Of a stretch of DNA of 64,000 nucleotides, positions 51,330 through 61,123 are shown piece after piece. This stretch comes from Akkermansia muciniphila. GTDB lineage: Bacteria > Verrucomicrobiota > Verrucomicrobiia > Verrucomicrobiales > V1-33. The notes under the pieces are model-generated. The model made no database searches, was not told the origin of the DNA, and saw only the letters and a program-made list of their open reading frames with translations. The stretch lies in contig CAMDJM010000011.1 in assembly GCA_945900785.1 (NCBI GenBank), positions 1 to 64,000 of the forward strand, given 5' to 3'. Numbering within the stretch: position 1 is the first letter of the stretch; each line of letters begins with the position of its first letter. A program made the position numbers and the translations under genes.

Positions 51330-51864
51330 ATCTCAGCGGCGGAATCGATTGGGATCAAAAGCCGCGCCGCCTTCTATGAAACCGCTGGCGCATTCCGCGA
51401 CATGATGCAGACCCTCGCTCTCATCACCATGGAACCACCGGCTTCGCTGCCAGGAGAATTCGCGCGCAATGAAAAGGCCAGGTTTCTCCAAGCCATTCGC
51501 GTCCCCAAGCCAGAGGAGGTGATGCGCGATATGCTGCGCGGCCAGTATGGGCCGGGCCAGATCAACGGCAAACCCACCGCCGGGTGTCGCAAAGAACCGG
51601 GCGTGTAATTGGAGTCAACGGTCGAAACCTTTGCCGCTGCCAAGCTGTGGGTGGACAACTGGCGCTGGGCCGGCGCGCCCTTTTATCTGCGCACCGGTAA
51701 GCGACTGGAGCGACGCGTCACTGAGATCATTGTCCATTTCAAGCGTCCGCCACTCCCGCTTTGGCGGCACGGAATGTTCTCCGCTCGGCCCCAATTTGCT
51801 CATCATGCACTTCCAGCCTGAGGAAGGCATCACCCTGCAAATGCGCGCGAAGACGCCGGGGCCC
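51330..51864 (+). pseudogene. Glucose-6-phosphate dehydrogenase (zwf) internal fragment
   Basis: One frame gives AAESIGIKSRAAFYETAGAFRDMMQ, TLALITMEPPASL and LRGQYGPGQINGKP, then a TAA at 51606-51608. The same frame resumes at [20 protein letters not shown] and [15 protein letters not shown]. After a frameshift near 51770 another frame gives [25 protein letters not shown]. All are in the order found in Zwf. The NADP-binding N-terminus and the C-terminal end are absent, and about six codons are missing after RDMMQ. The fragment is non-functional and fused to the Met-rich scrap. Confidence 0.88.
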
Positions 51865-51880
51865 TTCATAACACACTGCC

Positions 51881-54199
51881 ATGAACGACGAACCAACTCA
51901 TCCTGCGCCTGCTGCGAGGCCCGATTGCTGCAGCAGACACGATCATCACAGCGATGTGAAGCCATCATCAACGGCGAAATACTTTTGCCCCATGTGTCCC
52001 GGCGTGGAATCAGACAGGCCGGGCGACTGCCCGAAATGTGGCATGGCGCTGGAGCGCAATCCGGCGTGGAAGGCTGCGACCAAAGCGATCTACACCTGCC
52101 CGATGCACCCGGAGATCGAGCAGGATCTTCCCGGTGATTGCCCGAAGTGCGGTATGACTCTCGTGCCCAAAGCAGGCATGGCGGCACCGGAAGAAGACGA
52201 CAGCGAACTGCGCGACATGACGCGGCGTATGTGGATTAGTGGTGTGCTCGCACTGCCTTTGTTCATCGTGGCCATGCTGCATCTCGTTCCTTCGATGGCC
52301 CATGCTTCATGGGTAGTGAGCGATGCATCACGCTGGATGCAGTTCATCCTCAGCACGCCGGTTGTGCTGTGGGCGGGCGCACCCTTTTTTCGCCGCGGCT
52401 GGCGCTCGTTGATCACGCGGCACTTCAACATGTGGACGCTCATCATGCTCGGCGTGGGGGCCGCTTATTTGTTCAGCGTGGTGGCCATGCTCGTGCCCTC
52501 GGTGTTTCCTGAATCGATGCTAATGCACGGCAAGCCGGCCATCTATTTCGAGGCGGCTGCGGTGATCGTCGTGCTCGTGTTGCTTGGTCAAGTGCTCGAA
52601 CTCCGTGCCCGGAGCCGCACCGGCAGCGCGATCAAAGCGTTGCTGAATCTCGCGCCGCCGACAGCGCGGCAAGTTGCTGACGGCGGCGATCATGAAGTCC
52701 CGCTCGATCAAGTCAAAGTTGGCGATTGGTTGCGCGTGGTGCCCGGGGACAAGGTGCCGGTGGATGGCGAGGTCGTCGAAGGTCACTCCAACGTGGAGGA
52801 GTCCATGATCACTGGCGAACCGCTGCCGGTGGAAAAGGCCGTCGGCGACAAAGTGACGGGCGGCACCGTCAATGGCCCCGGTAGTTTTATCATGCGCGCC
52901 GAGAGGGTTGGCAGCGACACGTTGCTCGGGCAGATCGTGAACATGGTAGCCGAGGCCCAGCGCAGCCGCGCGCCCATTCAAGGTCTCGCCGACAAAGTCG
53001 CGGGCATCTTCGTGCCCGTGGTGCTGGCGGTTTCGGGGCTCACCTTCGTCCTGTGGATGTGGCTTGGGCCAGAGCCAAGGCTTGCGCACGCCATCGTCAA
53101 CGCGGTTGCCGTTCTCATCATCGCCTGCCCCTGCGCGCTTGGTTTGGCCACGCCCATGTCCATCATGGTGGGTGTCGGGCGCGGCGCGCAGGAGGGAGTG
53201 CTGGTGAAGAACGCCGAGGCACTCGAACGATTGGAGGAGATCACCACGCTCGTTGTGGACAAAACGGGCACTCTCACCCAAGGCAAACCCAAGCTCATGG
53301 ATGTGATGCCCAGCGACGGCTTTGATCCGAACGAGTTTCTGCGTCTCGCCGCCTCACTGGAGCAAAACAGCGAGCACCCGCTTGCCGCCGCGATTGTGGA
53401 AGGCGCGAAGGACCGGGGGGTCGTTATCGAGGCCGTGAAAGACTTTCGTTCCGTCACGGCGGGTGGTGTTGTCGGCACCATCGCGGGTCGTGTGGTGATG
53501 ATCGGCAAACCTGATTTTCTGCGGAACGAAAAGGTCGGCAACTTGGAGGCGCTTGAAGCTTCGGCAGTGAAACTTCAGGAGGAAGGCAAGACAGCGATGT
53601 TTGTCGCCATTGATGGCAAACCAGCAGGCATCCTCGCTGTGGCCGATCCGATCAAATCCACCACCGTCGAAGCCATCCGCGATCTTCAAGCGCTTGGCTT
53701 AAAGATCGTCATGCTCACCGGCGATAACCGCCGCACCGCCGCTGTGGTGGCGAAGCAACTCGGTCTCGATGCAGTGGAAGCCGAGATCGAACCCGCCGGA
53801 AAAGTCGCCCATGTGAAGAAGTTGCGCGAGGAAGGCAAACACGTCGCGATGGCGGGCGACGGCATCAACGATGCCCCCGCCCTCAGCGAAGCAGAAGTCG
53901 GCATTGCGATGGGCACCGGCACCGACGTTGCCATGCAAAGCGCGGGCATCACCCTCGTTAAAGGTGACCTGCGCGGCATCGCCAAAGCCATCCGCCTCAG
54001 TCGCGCCACAATGCGGAACATCCGGCAGAATTTGTTCTTCGCCTTTCTTTACAACGCACTGGGCATTCCAGTGGTGGCTGGCGTCCTGTATCCCTTCTTC
54101 GGCCTGCTGCTCAGCCCCATGCTTGCCGGGGCCGCGATGAGCTTGAGTTCCGTGTCCGTCATCACCAATGCGCTGCGCTTGAGGAGCGTGAAGCTATGA
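51881..54199 (+). CDS. copA: Copper/heavy-metal P1B-type ATPase
   Basis: A 772-aa protein. Two heavy-metal-binding modules open it: [20 protein letters not shown] (about 34-53, an unusual CPMC for CPMH) and [20 protein letters not shown] (about 71-90). About eight membrane helices follow. ATPase motifs: TGEPLPVEK (actuator), [10 protein letters not shown] (metal-site helix), [11 protein letters not shown] (phosphorylated Asp), HP in [10 protein letters not shown] and [10 protein letters not shown]. It exports Cu+ or a similar cation across the inner membrane. It is likely co-regulated with the YHS protein and lipoprotein; a repressor gene is not seen. Confidence 0.93.
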   Translation: MNDEPTHPAPAARPDCCSRHDHHSDVKPSSTAKYFCPMCPGVESDRPGDCPKCGMALERNPAWKAATKAIYTCPMHPEIEQDLPGDCPKCGMTLVPKAGMAAPEEDDSELRDMTRRMWISGVLALPLFIVAMLHLVPSMAHASWVVSDASRWMQFILSTPVVLWAGAPFFRRGWRSLITRHFNMWTLIMLGVGAAYLFSVVAMLVPSVFPESMLMHGKPAIYFEAAAVIVVLVLLGQVLELRARSRTGSAIKALLNLAPPTARQVADGGDHEVPLDQVKVGDWLRVVPGDKVPVDGEVVEGHSNVEESMITGEPLPVEKAVGDKVTGGTVNGPGSFIMRAERVGSDTLLGQIVNMVAEAQRSRAPIQGLADKVAGIFVPVVLAVSGLTFVLWMWLGPEPRLAHAIVNAVAVLIIACPCALGLATPMSIMVGVGRGAQEGVLVKNAEALERLEEITTLVVDKTGTLTQGKPKLMDVMPSDGFDPNEFLRLAASLEQNSEHPLAAAIVEGAKDRGVVIEAVKDFRSVTAGGVVGTIAGRVVMIGKPDFLRNEKVGNLEALEASAVKLQEEGKTAMFVAIDGKPAGILAVADPIKSTTVEAIRDLQALGLKIVMLTGDNRRTAAVVAKQLGLDAVEAEIEPAGKVAHVKKLREEGKHVAMAGDGINDAPALSEAEVGIAMGTGTDVAMQSAGITLVKGDLRGIAKAIRLSRATMRNIRQNLFFAFLYNALGIPVVAGVLYPFFGLLLSPMLAGAAMSLSSVSVITNALRLRSVKL

Positions 54200-54399
54200 A
54201 CCCACACGCTGAACAAGACAGCGCGAGTCACCCGATTATCCCTTCGCCCCAGATGGTGGCCAATATGAAGGCCGGCAAGATGGACGGCTATTGTATTGGC
54301 GAACCATGGAAGGCCAAAGCATCCCGGAGGGGTCGCAGCCGCAACAGGCGGATGGGAGCAGAATGGGACTGCGACCCCTGCCGGGGTCGGGACAGGTGA
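54196..54399 (+). pseudogene. Nitrate/bicarbonate ABC binding-protein (nrtA/cmpA) fragment
   Basis: A 67-codon frame overlaps the copA stop (ATGA, 54196-54199). Codons at about 54237-54320 read IIPSPQMVANMKAGKMDGYC and then IGEPWKAKA, a conserved block of the NrtA/CmpA solute-binding proteins (PQMVxNxKxGxMDGFCVGEPWNA). The rest of the frame is repeat-derived. Only about 28 of over 400 codons survive. Confidence 0.7.
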
Positions 54400-54530
54400 T
54401 GAATTTTTTCCGGTGGTGTCGCTGGCGCGCAACCATCGGCTACCCGCTGTCAAACCTCCGGCTTGAATGCCGCAAAACGGTTCACCCGCTTTCCCAGCAG
54501 GTCAGAATGTCTGAGGCTGGGACTGCGACC
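54328..54530. repeat. Inverted and direct GC-rich repeats after the metal cassette
   Basis: AGGGGTCGCAG (54328-54338) is inverted as CTGCGACCCCT (54369-54379). TGGGACTGCGACC at 54364-54376 recurs exactly at 54518-54530. Short dispersed repeats of this look fill the stretch where the nrtA fragment ends. No gene is seen from 54400 to 54603. Confidence 0.6.
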
Positions 54531-54603
54531 TTCATAGTTTTTTCAGGAGTTTTCCCGACAATTCAGGATCATTGGATCTCATGGCGGACGTTGGATCAGG
54601 ATG

Positions 54604-57600
54604 TCAGGGTGTCAGGGTGATACGGAGGCGGACGTAGGCAGCGGGCGGGGTGGTGGTGAATTGAACGGTGGCGGTTTCGGTGCCGTCGCCGTGATCGCTG
54701 AGGGTGGCCGTAGTGCTGCCAGGGAGCCAGGTTTTCAAGTCTGAGGAAATTTCCGGGGCGTATGTCAGGTCGAAGGCTTGCTTGAGGCGGCGGTAGGAGA
54801 AGTTGATCTGGTTCAAGGGAAGGGGGGTGAGGGTGCCAGAGCTGGAGGCGGGCAGGGTGCCGCTGCGGGGCAGGGCGAGGGCGTAGCGGAGGAGGTTGGA
54901 TAGACCGCCGGGGCCGGCGGAGGGGCCGCTGAGGAGAGGATCGGCGAGTTCCTCCGGGGTGAATTGCTGGTGCCGCCAACCTTCGAATTCGTGGCTGAAG
55001 ATGGGCCCATTGGGTGCGCCGGGGTTGCCGTGGATTTGGGCGCTGATGGCCCAGGCGGCGGGTTGGTTGAGATTCGGGGTCAGGGCGTTTTCGGCAGCGG
55101 CGACCATGGACCAGCCGGGGCCATCGGTATGGGGGAACCAGGCGTCGGAATAGCTGAAGGACTGGATGATGCCGCCGGTGGCATCGGTCAGGGTGACGGT
55201 TTCGCCGCCATTGGAGAAAGCATCGGTGGGGTATTCGCCAAGGATGTTGATGCCAGGTCCATAACGCGCCTCGAAGGCGCTGCGCTTTCGGACGATGACG
55301 GCATATTGGTTGCCGCCGAGCAGGGCGGTATCCGGGAAGGTGAAGTCGACCCCGGCGGTGGTGTGCACGCCTTTAAGGCTGATGGGGCTGCCGGCCAGGT
55401 TTTTCACTTCCAGAAACTCGAAATCGCTGGCAGACGTGCTGGCGGCCAGCTCTGCCGGGGTGGCAGGACCGGCCGGGTGATAGTGGAGTTCGGTGATACG
55501 CAGGCAGTCGCAGGGATTGACCGGGGGCAGGGTGTTGGTGATAGTGATCGTCCGGGTGCCCAGCAGGGTGCCGTCGTAGCTCCGGGCTTCGAGGGAGATG
55601 GTATTTTCCCCGCGGTTGAGGGGAAGCACGGTGCGCCATTTGGTGTCGGTGGTCCATGTCAGGGAAAGGGAATCCTGGCTGCCGGCGCGGCGGAGTTCGC
55701 GGATATCGATCCAGCCGGTGCCTTCCAGCAGGGCTTCGTCAGCGGCAGTGGAAAAGGCGGCCCCGCCGTTGGTGGTGATGGCAAAGAGCGCATTGGCGGG
55801 ATATTGGCGGGCAGCGGCAGCGGCGCGGGCGGTGAGATAGCTTACAGTGCCGCCGTAGTTTTGCCCCACCACGGAGCCGTAATGGCTCAGCCATGGAGTC
55901 AGGTAGGCCGGATTGAAGACGGTGGCGATGAGGTTCCTGACGTGACCGAAGTAGAGCCTGCGGTGGGTGGGCACATTGCTGATGAGACGGCCCAGATTGG
56001 TGCCGGAGGGCATGAGCGCGGCATCGGTGGCCCCATACATGGTGAAGTCCATGTCCCAGGGGAGGAAGGTGATGCCCCGGCCATCATCGGGGGTGAAGAG
56101 CCGTAAATTGTGATGGGAGACGGAGGTGTAGTAGGTATCCGCAATGCCCCAGAGATTCACCAGAGCGGTGCAGCGCAGCACTTCATCCAGATCCAGCACC
56201 TGCGGGGCCTGGATGGCGAGCTGGGTGTTGTCGAGGGCCATGGTTTTGCAAAGGGCCATCACGCCGCTGTAGTTGTCCCGGCGCTTGCCGGCCCGGATGT
56301 CGAAGGGGCCGCGGTATTGCTCCTTGTCATCGCCCAGGTCCAGCATGTCGGTGGTGACGTGGATGAAAGGCACGGGCGGTTTCAGGCTTTCCACACTGGA
56401 GGTCAGGGTGGTGGTGGGATCATAGGTGAAGTCGTAATTGAATACCGTGCCCTGCTTGTCGAATTGCGAGTCAGCCCAGAGGCCGCTGTAGGTGGCCAGC
56501 TGGAGAATGGCGGTGCCGGTGTGGATGGACTGTGGCGCGACGAAGTAGCAGAGATCGTCCACCGGACAGGGAATGCCGGCGCGTTGGAAGGTTTGCCTGA
56601 CGTAGATTTCATCCTGCTGGCGCACCACCGGCGAGCGGCCGGAGCGGTCCACGCCCACGGATTCCTGGAGCCCGCGGAAGAGATGATCCGGGGGGAAACC
56701 GATGTCATAGCCCAGATAATCGTCCCCATCCCTGACCCTTCCGGCGGCGGTGCCCTGGAGGCGCACACCGGCATCATAATAGATTTCCCTCCCCCGGTAA
56801 ATGACGGTGCCGGGAATGCGTTCCGTGCTGAGCTTGTTCAAATCAGCGAGGAGGAAATCGCGGTCGGCATTGAGCATGAGCAAGCGCAGCTCGTGGGCCG
56901 GGAGGTTGGAGGCCGGGGTGCTGGTTACCCATGGGATCAGGGCGCGGGAATCCGGGCCTTTGGCGGGTCCGAAGCTGGTGGCTCCTGCCTGGTCAGTGGC
57001 TTCCACGTAGAATTGCAGGATGGCTCCGGCGGATTGGCCAGGGAGCACGGCGGTCCAGCGTCCGGCGCTTTCTGTCAGGGGCGTTTGATTGAAGGTGGTG
57101 GCTCCATTCAGGCGGTAGCGCAGGGTGAGGGAGGCCACGCCGTCCGGATCTGCCGCTGTCAGCGAAACCGTGACTGGAGCGCCAGGAGCGGGGATCGCGG
57201 GGGAATGCGTGAGGGCGGTCAGGGCCGGGCCGGCATTGGCGAGGAAGCGGGAGTTGACGGCCCCGGGCGTGCCAAGGCGGGCCGGGATAGGCAACTCCAC
57301 GGTGCGGGCAATTTTTTGATAGTAGCCCCGCAGGTTGAGTTGGTTGGTGCCTCCCAGCCAGCGGGCCCGGAAGCTGACTTCGTGGGTGGCGGTGGCGCTG
57401 AGGATGCGGTTGCTCACAAAAGTGGACTCCGCGTGATTATGATTGGTTTCGGCAGGGCCGCTGGCGCTGAGACGGAGCACGTGATTGGCGGCATTGCCCG
57501 GTTCTTCAATGACGCTGCTGCTGCGGTGATTGCCGAGGAAGCGCCACTTCGCCCCAGCGGGGGTGGTTTCGAAATTGCCATTCTGGATGACTTCGGTGGC

Positions 57601-60600
57601 GGCAGTATCCGGATTGGCTTTGACGGAAAGCTCATCGATCAGACAGTCCCCCACATCGAGCATGCCGACGCGCATTTCATTCCAGGTGGTGGGGCCGAAT
57701 TTTTGACTACCGGGGAGACGGTATCGGAATGTTTGCCAGGAACTTTTAGCGGTTTCATCGCTGTCTGCCCAGGCGGAAGGCAGGGAATTATCGCTATGGG
57801 GATCGCGCAGTTCCAGGCTGGAGCCGCCACCATCGGCCAGGCCGGTGGCGGGATAGCTGACTTCATCGGCGGGATTTCCGGCGGCATCCAGGAGGTTGAT
57901 GCGTGCGCCGGCGTTGCCCAGGCTGCTGGAGAAATCCCCCAGGATGCGCTCCGCGGTTTCGGGCCATTTGGCTTTGAGCAGGGCTGCATTCCGGGCGATG
58001 ACGAGGTATCCGCCGGGTTCCATGATAGTGCCTGGGGGAAACTGGAAGCCGATGGCTCCGGTGAGTTTCCAGCCCGTGAGATTCCGGGGGGTGCTCCCCT
58101 GGTGGTGCAGCTCGATCCATTCCTCCGGATCTGAAGTCACGGGAATGGCGGCCTGGCCAGGGGTGAGATAGCTGATCGCGCTGAGGCGTGCGCCGCAGAT
58201 GAGATCGCTGCCGGACGGGGTTTGATTGTGGACTTCGATGGAAAGGCGGTTCAGTCCAGCCTGGAGGTTCAGCCCGGCGGGGGCGATGGATTTTGGGGCG
58301 CTGAGGGTGGCATTGGCGACGCTGACCGTCGCATTGCTGGTGAAGAGATTCGGGCCGGGGGGCAGGCCGATGCGCAGGTTCTTCAATTCGACGCCATTGA
58401 TGTAAAACGCCGCGCCATCATCGACCGCATACTCCAGTCTCAACTCGCCGAGCGTGGCCAGTTGTGCCGCGCTCAGTTCAAAATCCGTTTCGAAATAGCA
58501 AGTCGGCGCATTGGTTGAAACAAACGGCGTGCGCAGGGGGGTGGGCAGGGTGGTGGCGGTGCTGAATCCCAACAAGCCGGGACCGCTTTGCCAGTCCGGA
58601 GTGCCGGCGGGGTGGGCAATTTGTGCCCAGTTCAGGCCGGGGTCGGTATTGCTATTCTTGTAGCGCCAGGTGGCATCGAGCGGCAGGAGCACCGTGGTGG
58701 CGGTGGTGGGTGGCACGGCGGGCTGGGAAGGACGTGGGGGAAAATGATACATGATCTCGTTGATCACGGTGCCCTGGTTCAGCGTCAGGGCATTTTCCGC
58801 CCCAAAGCTGGCCGCTGCGGCATTGAGGAGCCGGCCTTGATAGCGTGCTTTGAGGCCCGGGCCGGCGTTGGCGGCATCCAAGAGGGTCTGGCCCCCATCG
58901 GCGAAGAGGAAGAGGCGGTCGCCATCCGCCGGCCGGAATCCCAGCTGGGATTCATCCATGACGAGCAGGCCCCCCGGTGCCAGCAGACCCGGAGGCAAAG
59001 CAGCCTTGCCCAGTTTCATCCCGGCTGGATTTAGGCTGGCGGTGCCTTCGTTTTTCAGTTCGATCCGGAACAGCGGGTCGTTGACGCCCGCGATTTCATT
59101 GATCACCAGCTTCAGGCTATTGGCCTGGGGGATGATGGCTTCGGTGCTCAGGGCGAGATCGAAAACCATGTCAGGCAGGCGGGGCCCATAGACTTCCAGT
59201 TCATCAATGCAGATGCCATTCGTGGTGGCGATGAGGCGCACGCCGGTGGCGGAGACGGCTGGAAAATCATAGCGGTGACGGCGCGAGGGCTGGGTGAAAA
59301 GCGGCGGGGCAGCCGCGCCGTAATTGAGGGTGCCGATAGAGGTCCAGGAAGCGGCAGGAGTGGTGGCCGAGGGATTGGCCACCGTGGTGTATTGCACGGT
59401 ATAGGTGCCGCTGGTGCGGTCTGTCAGGGCACCGGTGTTATCGCGGCCGAAGGCGATGCTGGCCACGGGGACTGGGGTGGCTCCCAGCCGGATGCCGCAG
59501 AAGCTGTTGGAGGAATTGCCGATCCAACTGCTGGCATTGCCGGAGGTGCCGTTGTTGAGATTGGGGATGGTGTGGGTGGGGGCAAAGCCCGGCAGCAGGT
59601 CCTTGGCAAAAGCCACCGCACCCAGACTGGCGAGGGCAAGGTTGCTGCTGCTGTCCATGGTGCCGCCTTCCTCCACGCGGGTCAGCGCGGCTGGGGGCGG
59701 GGCATCGGGGGGGGCATCGTGCAGGGAAACAGCGAGGAGATTGGATCCTGGCAGGAGATCCTGAACGGGCAGGATGATTTCAGAAATTGCGGCATTGCCG
59801 ACCGCCGTCTGGGCACGGGAGGACGGGGTGACAGGTCCTGCGGGGAGGTTGCGGCGGGCGATTTCGCGCCCGTTTAAATAGATCACCGCCCCGTCATCGA
59901 TGAGCAGCCGCGCCGACAATCGGGTCTGGGCAGGATCGCCATCGAAGGTGAAGGTTTTTTGGAAATAGCAGACCGGCAGGGCCGTAGTCAGAGGATTGGC
60001 CAGCACCGTGCCGACAGGGAGCGGCGGGGCGGTTTCATCGAAGGAGAAGGCTCCCGTGCCAGACTGCCACCCCCCTTGGCCGGCGGTGGCGGGGGTGCCT
60101 GCCCACTCCGCTCCGGGGTCTGCCCCTTGAAGAAAGATCCAGCCGCTGCCGGTGCTGATGCGGGGTTGAGCGGGTCCCAGCACCGGGCCTTCCGGAAAAT
60201 TCACCTTTCCCGGCGTACCCCCGGTCTGCCAACTGGCGCTCCAGGCCTCCGGCAGGGCGCTGCTGTTATCCGGCAGCAGCTTGGAGAGGGAGGCACCCGA
60301 GCCATCGGCCCCCAGCGGCCAACGCCCGCTGTCCGACCATGACAGCCGGTCCATGACGCGTCCGCTGAGGTTTTTCAGTTCGATGGCTTCGCCGCTGTTG
60401 TCCAGTTTCCCCGTCCACGGTCCCAGGGTTTGCCGCATGGATCCGGCCGGGCCGGCGATGACCAGGTAGCCGCCGGATGGCAGAACGGTATTCACCGGAA
60501 AGGTGAAATTGACGCCCCCCGTGATCCGCCAGCCGGAGAGATCCATATTCACCGCCATCTGGTTATACAGCTCGATCCATTCCACCCCCGAGGTATCGCT

Positions 60601-60732
60601 GGGGTGATACATGACTTCATTGAAAACCACCGCGCTATCCACCGCCCGGAGCATGGGGCATGTGGTGAGCAGGGTCCCGAGGCCGATAAGCAGCCCGGTG
60701 AGGCGGAAGGATGAATGGGAAGGTTGGATCAT
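54604..60732 (-). CDS. Giant secreted lamin-tail/CotH protein (2042 aa)
   Basis: Starts at the Met at 60732 (IQPSHSSFRLTGLLIGLGTLLTTCPMLRA, signal peptide). Domain order by eye: a lamin-tail domain (about 30-150: VFNEVMYHPSDTSGVEWIELYN); jelly-roll segments (CYFQKTFTFDGDP); a discoidin-like part; a second lamin-tail (EEWIELHHQGSTPRNLTGWKL, near 870-1010); an Ig-like domain; a CotH kinase-like domain (about 1280-1680: ADRDFLLADLNKL, FLPWDMDFTMYG); and a third lamin-tail (CLRITELHYHP, near 1740). CotH domains can phosphorylate proteins using ATP. It is probably a cell-surface or extracellular protein. No sorting tail is evident. Confidence 0.88.
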   Translation of the reverse strand: MIQPSHSSFRLTGLLIGLGTLLTTCPMLRAVDSAVVFNEVMYHPSDTSGVEWIELYNQMAVNMDLSGWRITGGVNFTFPVNTVLPSGGYLVIAGPAGSMRQTLGPWTGKLDNSGEAIELKNLSGRVMDRLSWSDSGRWPLGADGSGASLSKLLPDNSSALPEAWSASWQTGGTPGKVNFPEGPVLGPAQPRISTGSGWIFLQGADPGAEWAGTPATAGQGGWQSGTGAFSFDETAPPLPVGTVLANPLTTALPVCYFQKTFTFDGDPAQTRLSARLLIDDGAVIYLNGREIARRNLPAGPVTPSSRAQTAVGNAAISEIILPVQDLLPGSNLLAVSLHDAPPDAPPPAALTRVEEGGTMDSSSNLALASLGAVAFAKDLLPGFAPTHTIPNLNNGTSGNASSWIGNSSNSFCGIRLGATPVPVASIAFGRDNTGALTDRTSGTYTVQYTTVANPSATTPAASWTSIGTLNYGAAAPPLFTQPSRRHRYDFPAVSATGVRLIATTNGICIDELEVYGPRLPDMVFDLALSTEAIIPQANSLKLVINEIAGVNDPLFRIELKNEGTASLNPAGMKLGKAALPPGLLAPGGLLVMDESQLGFRPADGDRLFLFADGGQTLLDAANAGPGLKARYQGRLLNAAAASFGAENALTLNQGTVINEIMYHFPPRPSQPAVPPTTATTVLLPLDATWRYKNSNTDPGLNWAQIAHPAGTPDWQSGPGLLGFSTATTLPTPLRTPFVSTNAPTCYFETDFELSAAQLATLGELRLEYAVDDGAAFYINGVELKNLRIGLPPGPNLFTSNATVSVANATLSAPKSIAPAGLNLQAGLNRLSIEVHNQTPSGSDLICGARLSAISYLTPGQAAIPVTSDPEEWIELHHQGSTPRNLTGWKLTGAIGFQFPPGTIMEPGGYLVIARNAALLKAKWPETAERILGDFSSSLGNAGARINLLDAAGNPADEVSYPATGLADGGGSSLELRDPHSDNSLPSAWADSDETAKSSWQTFRYRLPGSQKFGPTTWNEMRVGMLDVGDCLIDELSVKANPDTAATEVIQNGNFETTPAGAKWRFLGNHRSSSVIEEPGNAANHVLRLSASGPAETNHNHAESTFVSNRILSATATHEVSFRARWLGGTNQLNLRGYYQKIARTVELPIPARLGTPGAVNSRFLANAGPALTALTHSPAIPAPGAPVTVSLTAADPDGVASLTLRYRLNGATTFNQTPLTESAGRWTAVLPGQSAGAILQFYVEATDQAGATSFGPAKGPDSRALIPWVTSTPASNLPAHELRLLMLNADRDFLLADLNKLSTERIPGTVIYRGREIYYDAGVRLQGTAAGRVRDGDDYLGYDIGFPPDHLFRGLQESVGVDRSGRSPVVRQQDEIYVRQTFQRAGIPCPVDDLCYFVAPQSIHTGTAILQLATYSGLWADSQFDKQGTVFNYDFTYDPTTTLTSSVESLKPPVPFIHVTTDMLDLGDDKEQYRGPFDIRAGKRRDNYSGVMALCKTMALDNTQLAIQAPQVLDLDEVLRCTALVNLWGIADTYYTSVSHHNLRLFTPDDGRGITFLPWDMDFTMYGATDAALMPSGTNLGRLISNVPTHRRLYFGHVRNLIATVFNPAYLTPWLSHYGSVVGQNYGGTVSYLTARAAAAARQYPANALFAITTNGGAAFSTAADEALLEGTGWIDIRELRRAGSQDSLSLTWTTDTKWRTVLPLNRGENTISLEARSYDGTLLGTRTITITNTLPPVNPCDCLRITELHYHPAGPATPAELAASTSASDFEFLEVKNLAGSPISLKGVHTTAGVDFTFPDTALLGGNQYAVIVRKRSAFEARYGPGINILGEYPTDAFSNGGETVTLTDATGGIIQSFSYSDAWFPHTDGPGWSMVAAAENALTPNLNQPAAWAISAQIHGNPGAPNGPIFSHEFEGWRHQQFTPEELADPLLSGPSAGPGGLSNLLRYALALPRSGTLPASSSGTLTPLPLNQINFSYRRLKQAFDLTYAPEISSDLKTWLPGSTTATLSDHGDGTETATVQFTTTPPAAYVRLRITLTP

Positions 60733-60970
60733 CGGATGGGCCCGGAGGGCAGGTTTTTCCCTGCAAGCCAGGGGGACTGCCGGGAATGAAGCAAATCCAG
60801 CACCCGATGGCCAGTCTTTTCCGCCACCGGCCCGGATCGCCGCCGGATTTGCCATCATGCGTTCCGAAATCAATCGTCAGCATTTTCCTCAGTCGATCTG
60901 ATTTATTGATATTGAACCACTCCATGTCCCCTGTTTCTGCTCAGGCAGTAGCGGGGAGCCAACCCGCCGT
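60733..60970. other. Spacer upstream of the lamin-tail/CotH gene
   Basis: A 238-bp spacer. The CotH frame is open upstream to 60873, but the added residues do not look like a signal peptide. No repeat or RNA structure stands out; it should hold the promoter of the giant gene. Confidence 0.4.
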
Positions 60971-61123
60971 TTACCCAGCGGTTGGCAGCAGTGGCAGCCC
61001 CAGCTCCTTCAGGAACTGATTGTGCTTCCCCGTCGCCTTTCGGATGCAGAGGGTGTTGCCCAGTTGTTTTTGGTTGGTGTCGTTCAGGTGGTTCGGGGAA
61101 CTTTCGATTTGGCCACTTTCAAA
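60971..61123 (-). other. In-frame open extension beyond the AlbA_2 gene stop
   Basis: Directly after the TAG at 61124-61126 the same frame stays open for about 50 codons to a TAA at 60971-60973. It has a clearly coding-like composition (NQKQLGNTLCIRKATGKHNQ and FLKELGLPLLPTAG). It may be the former C-terminus of this protein or a fragment of another gene. AlbA_2 proteins I know normally end near the present TAG. Confidence 0.4.

Noticed and set aside
56110-58134. 674-aa rightward open frame inside the CotH gene
   Set aside because: It is antisense to the lamin-tail/CotH gene, has no start context and is of low complexity.
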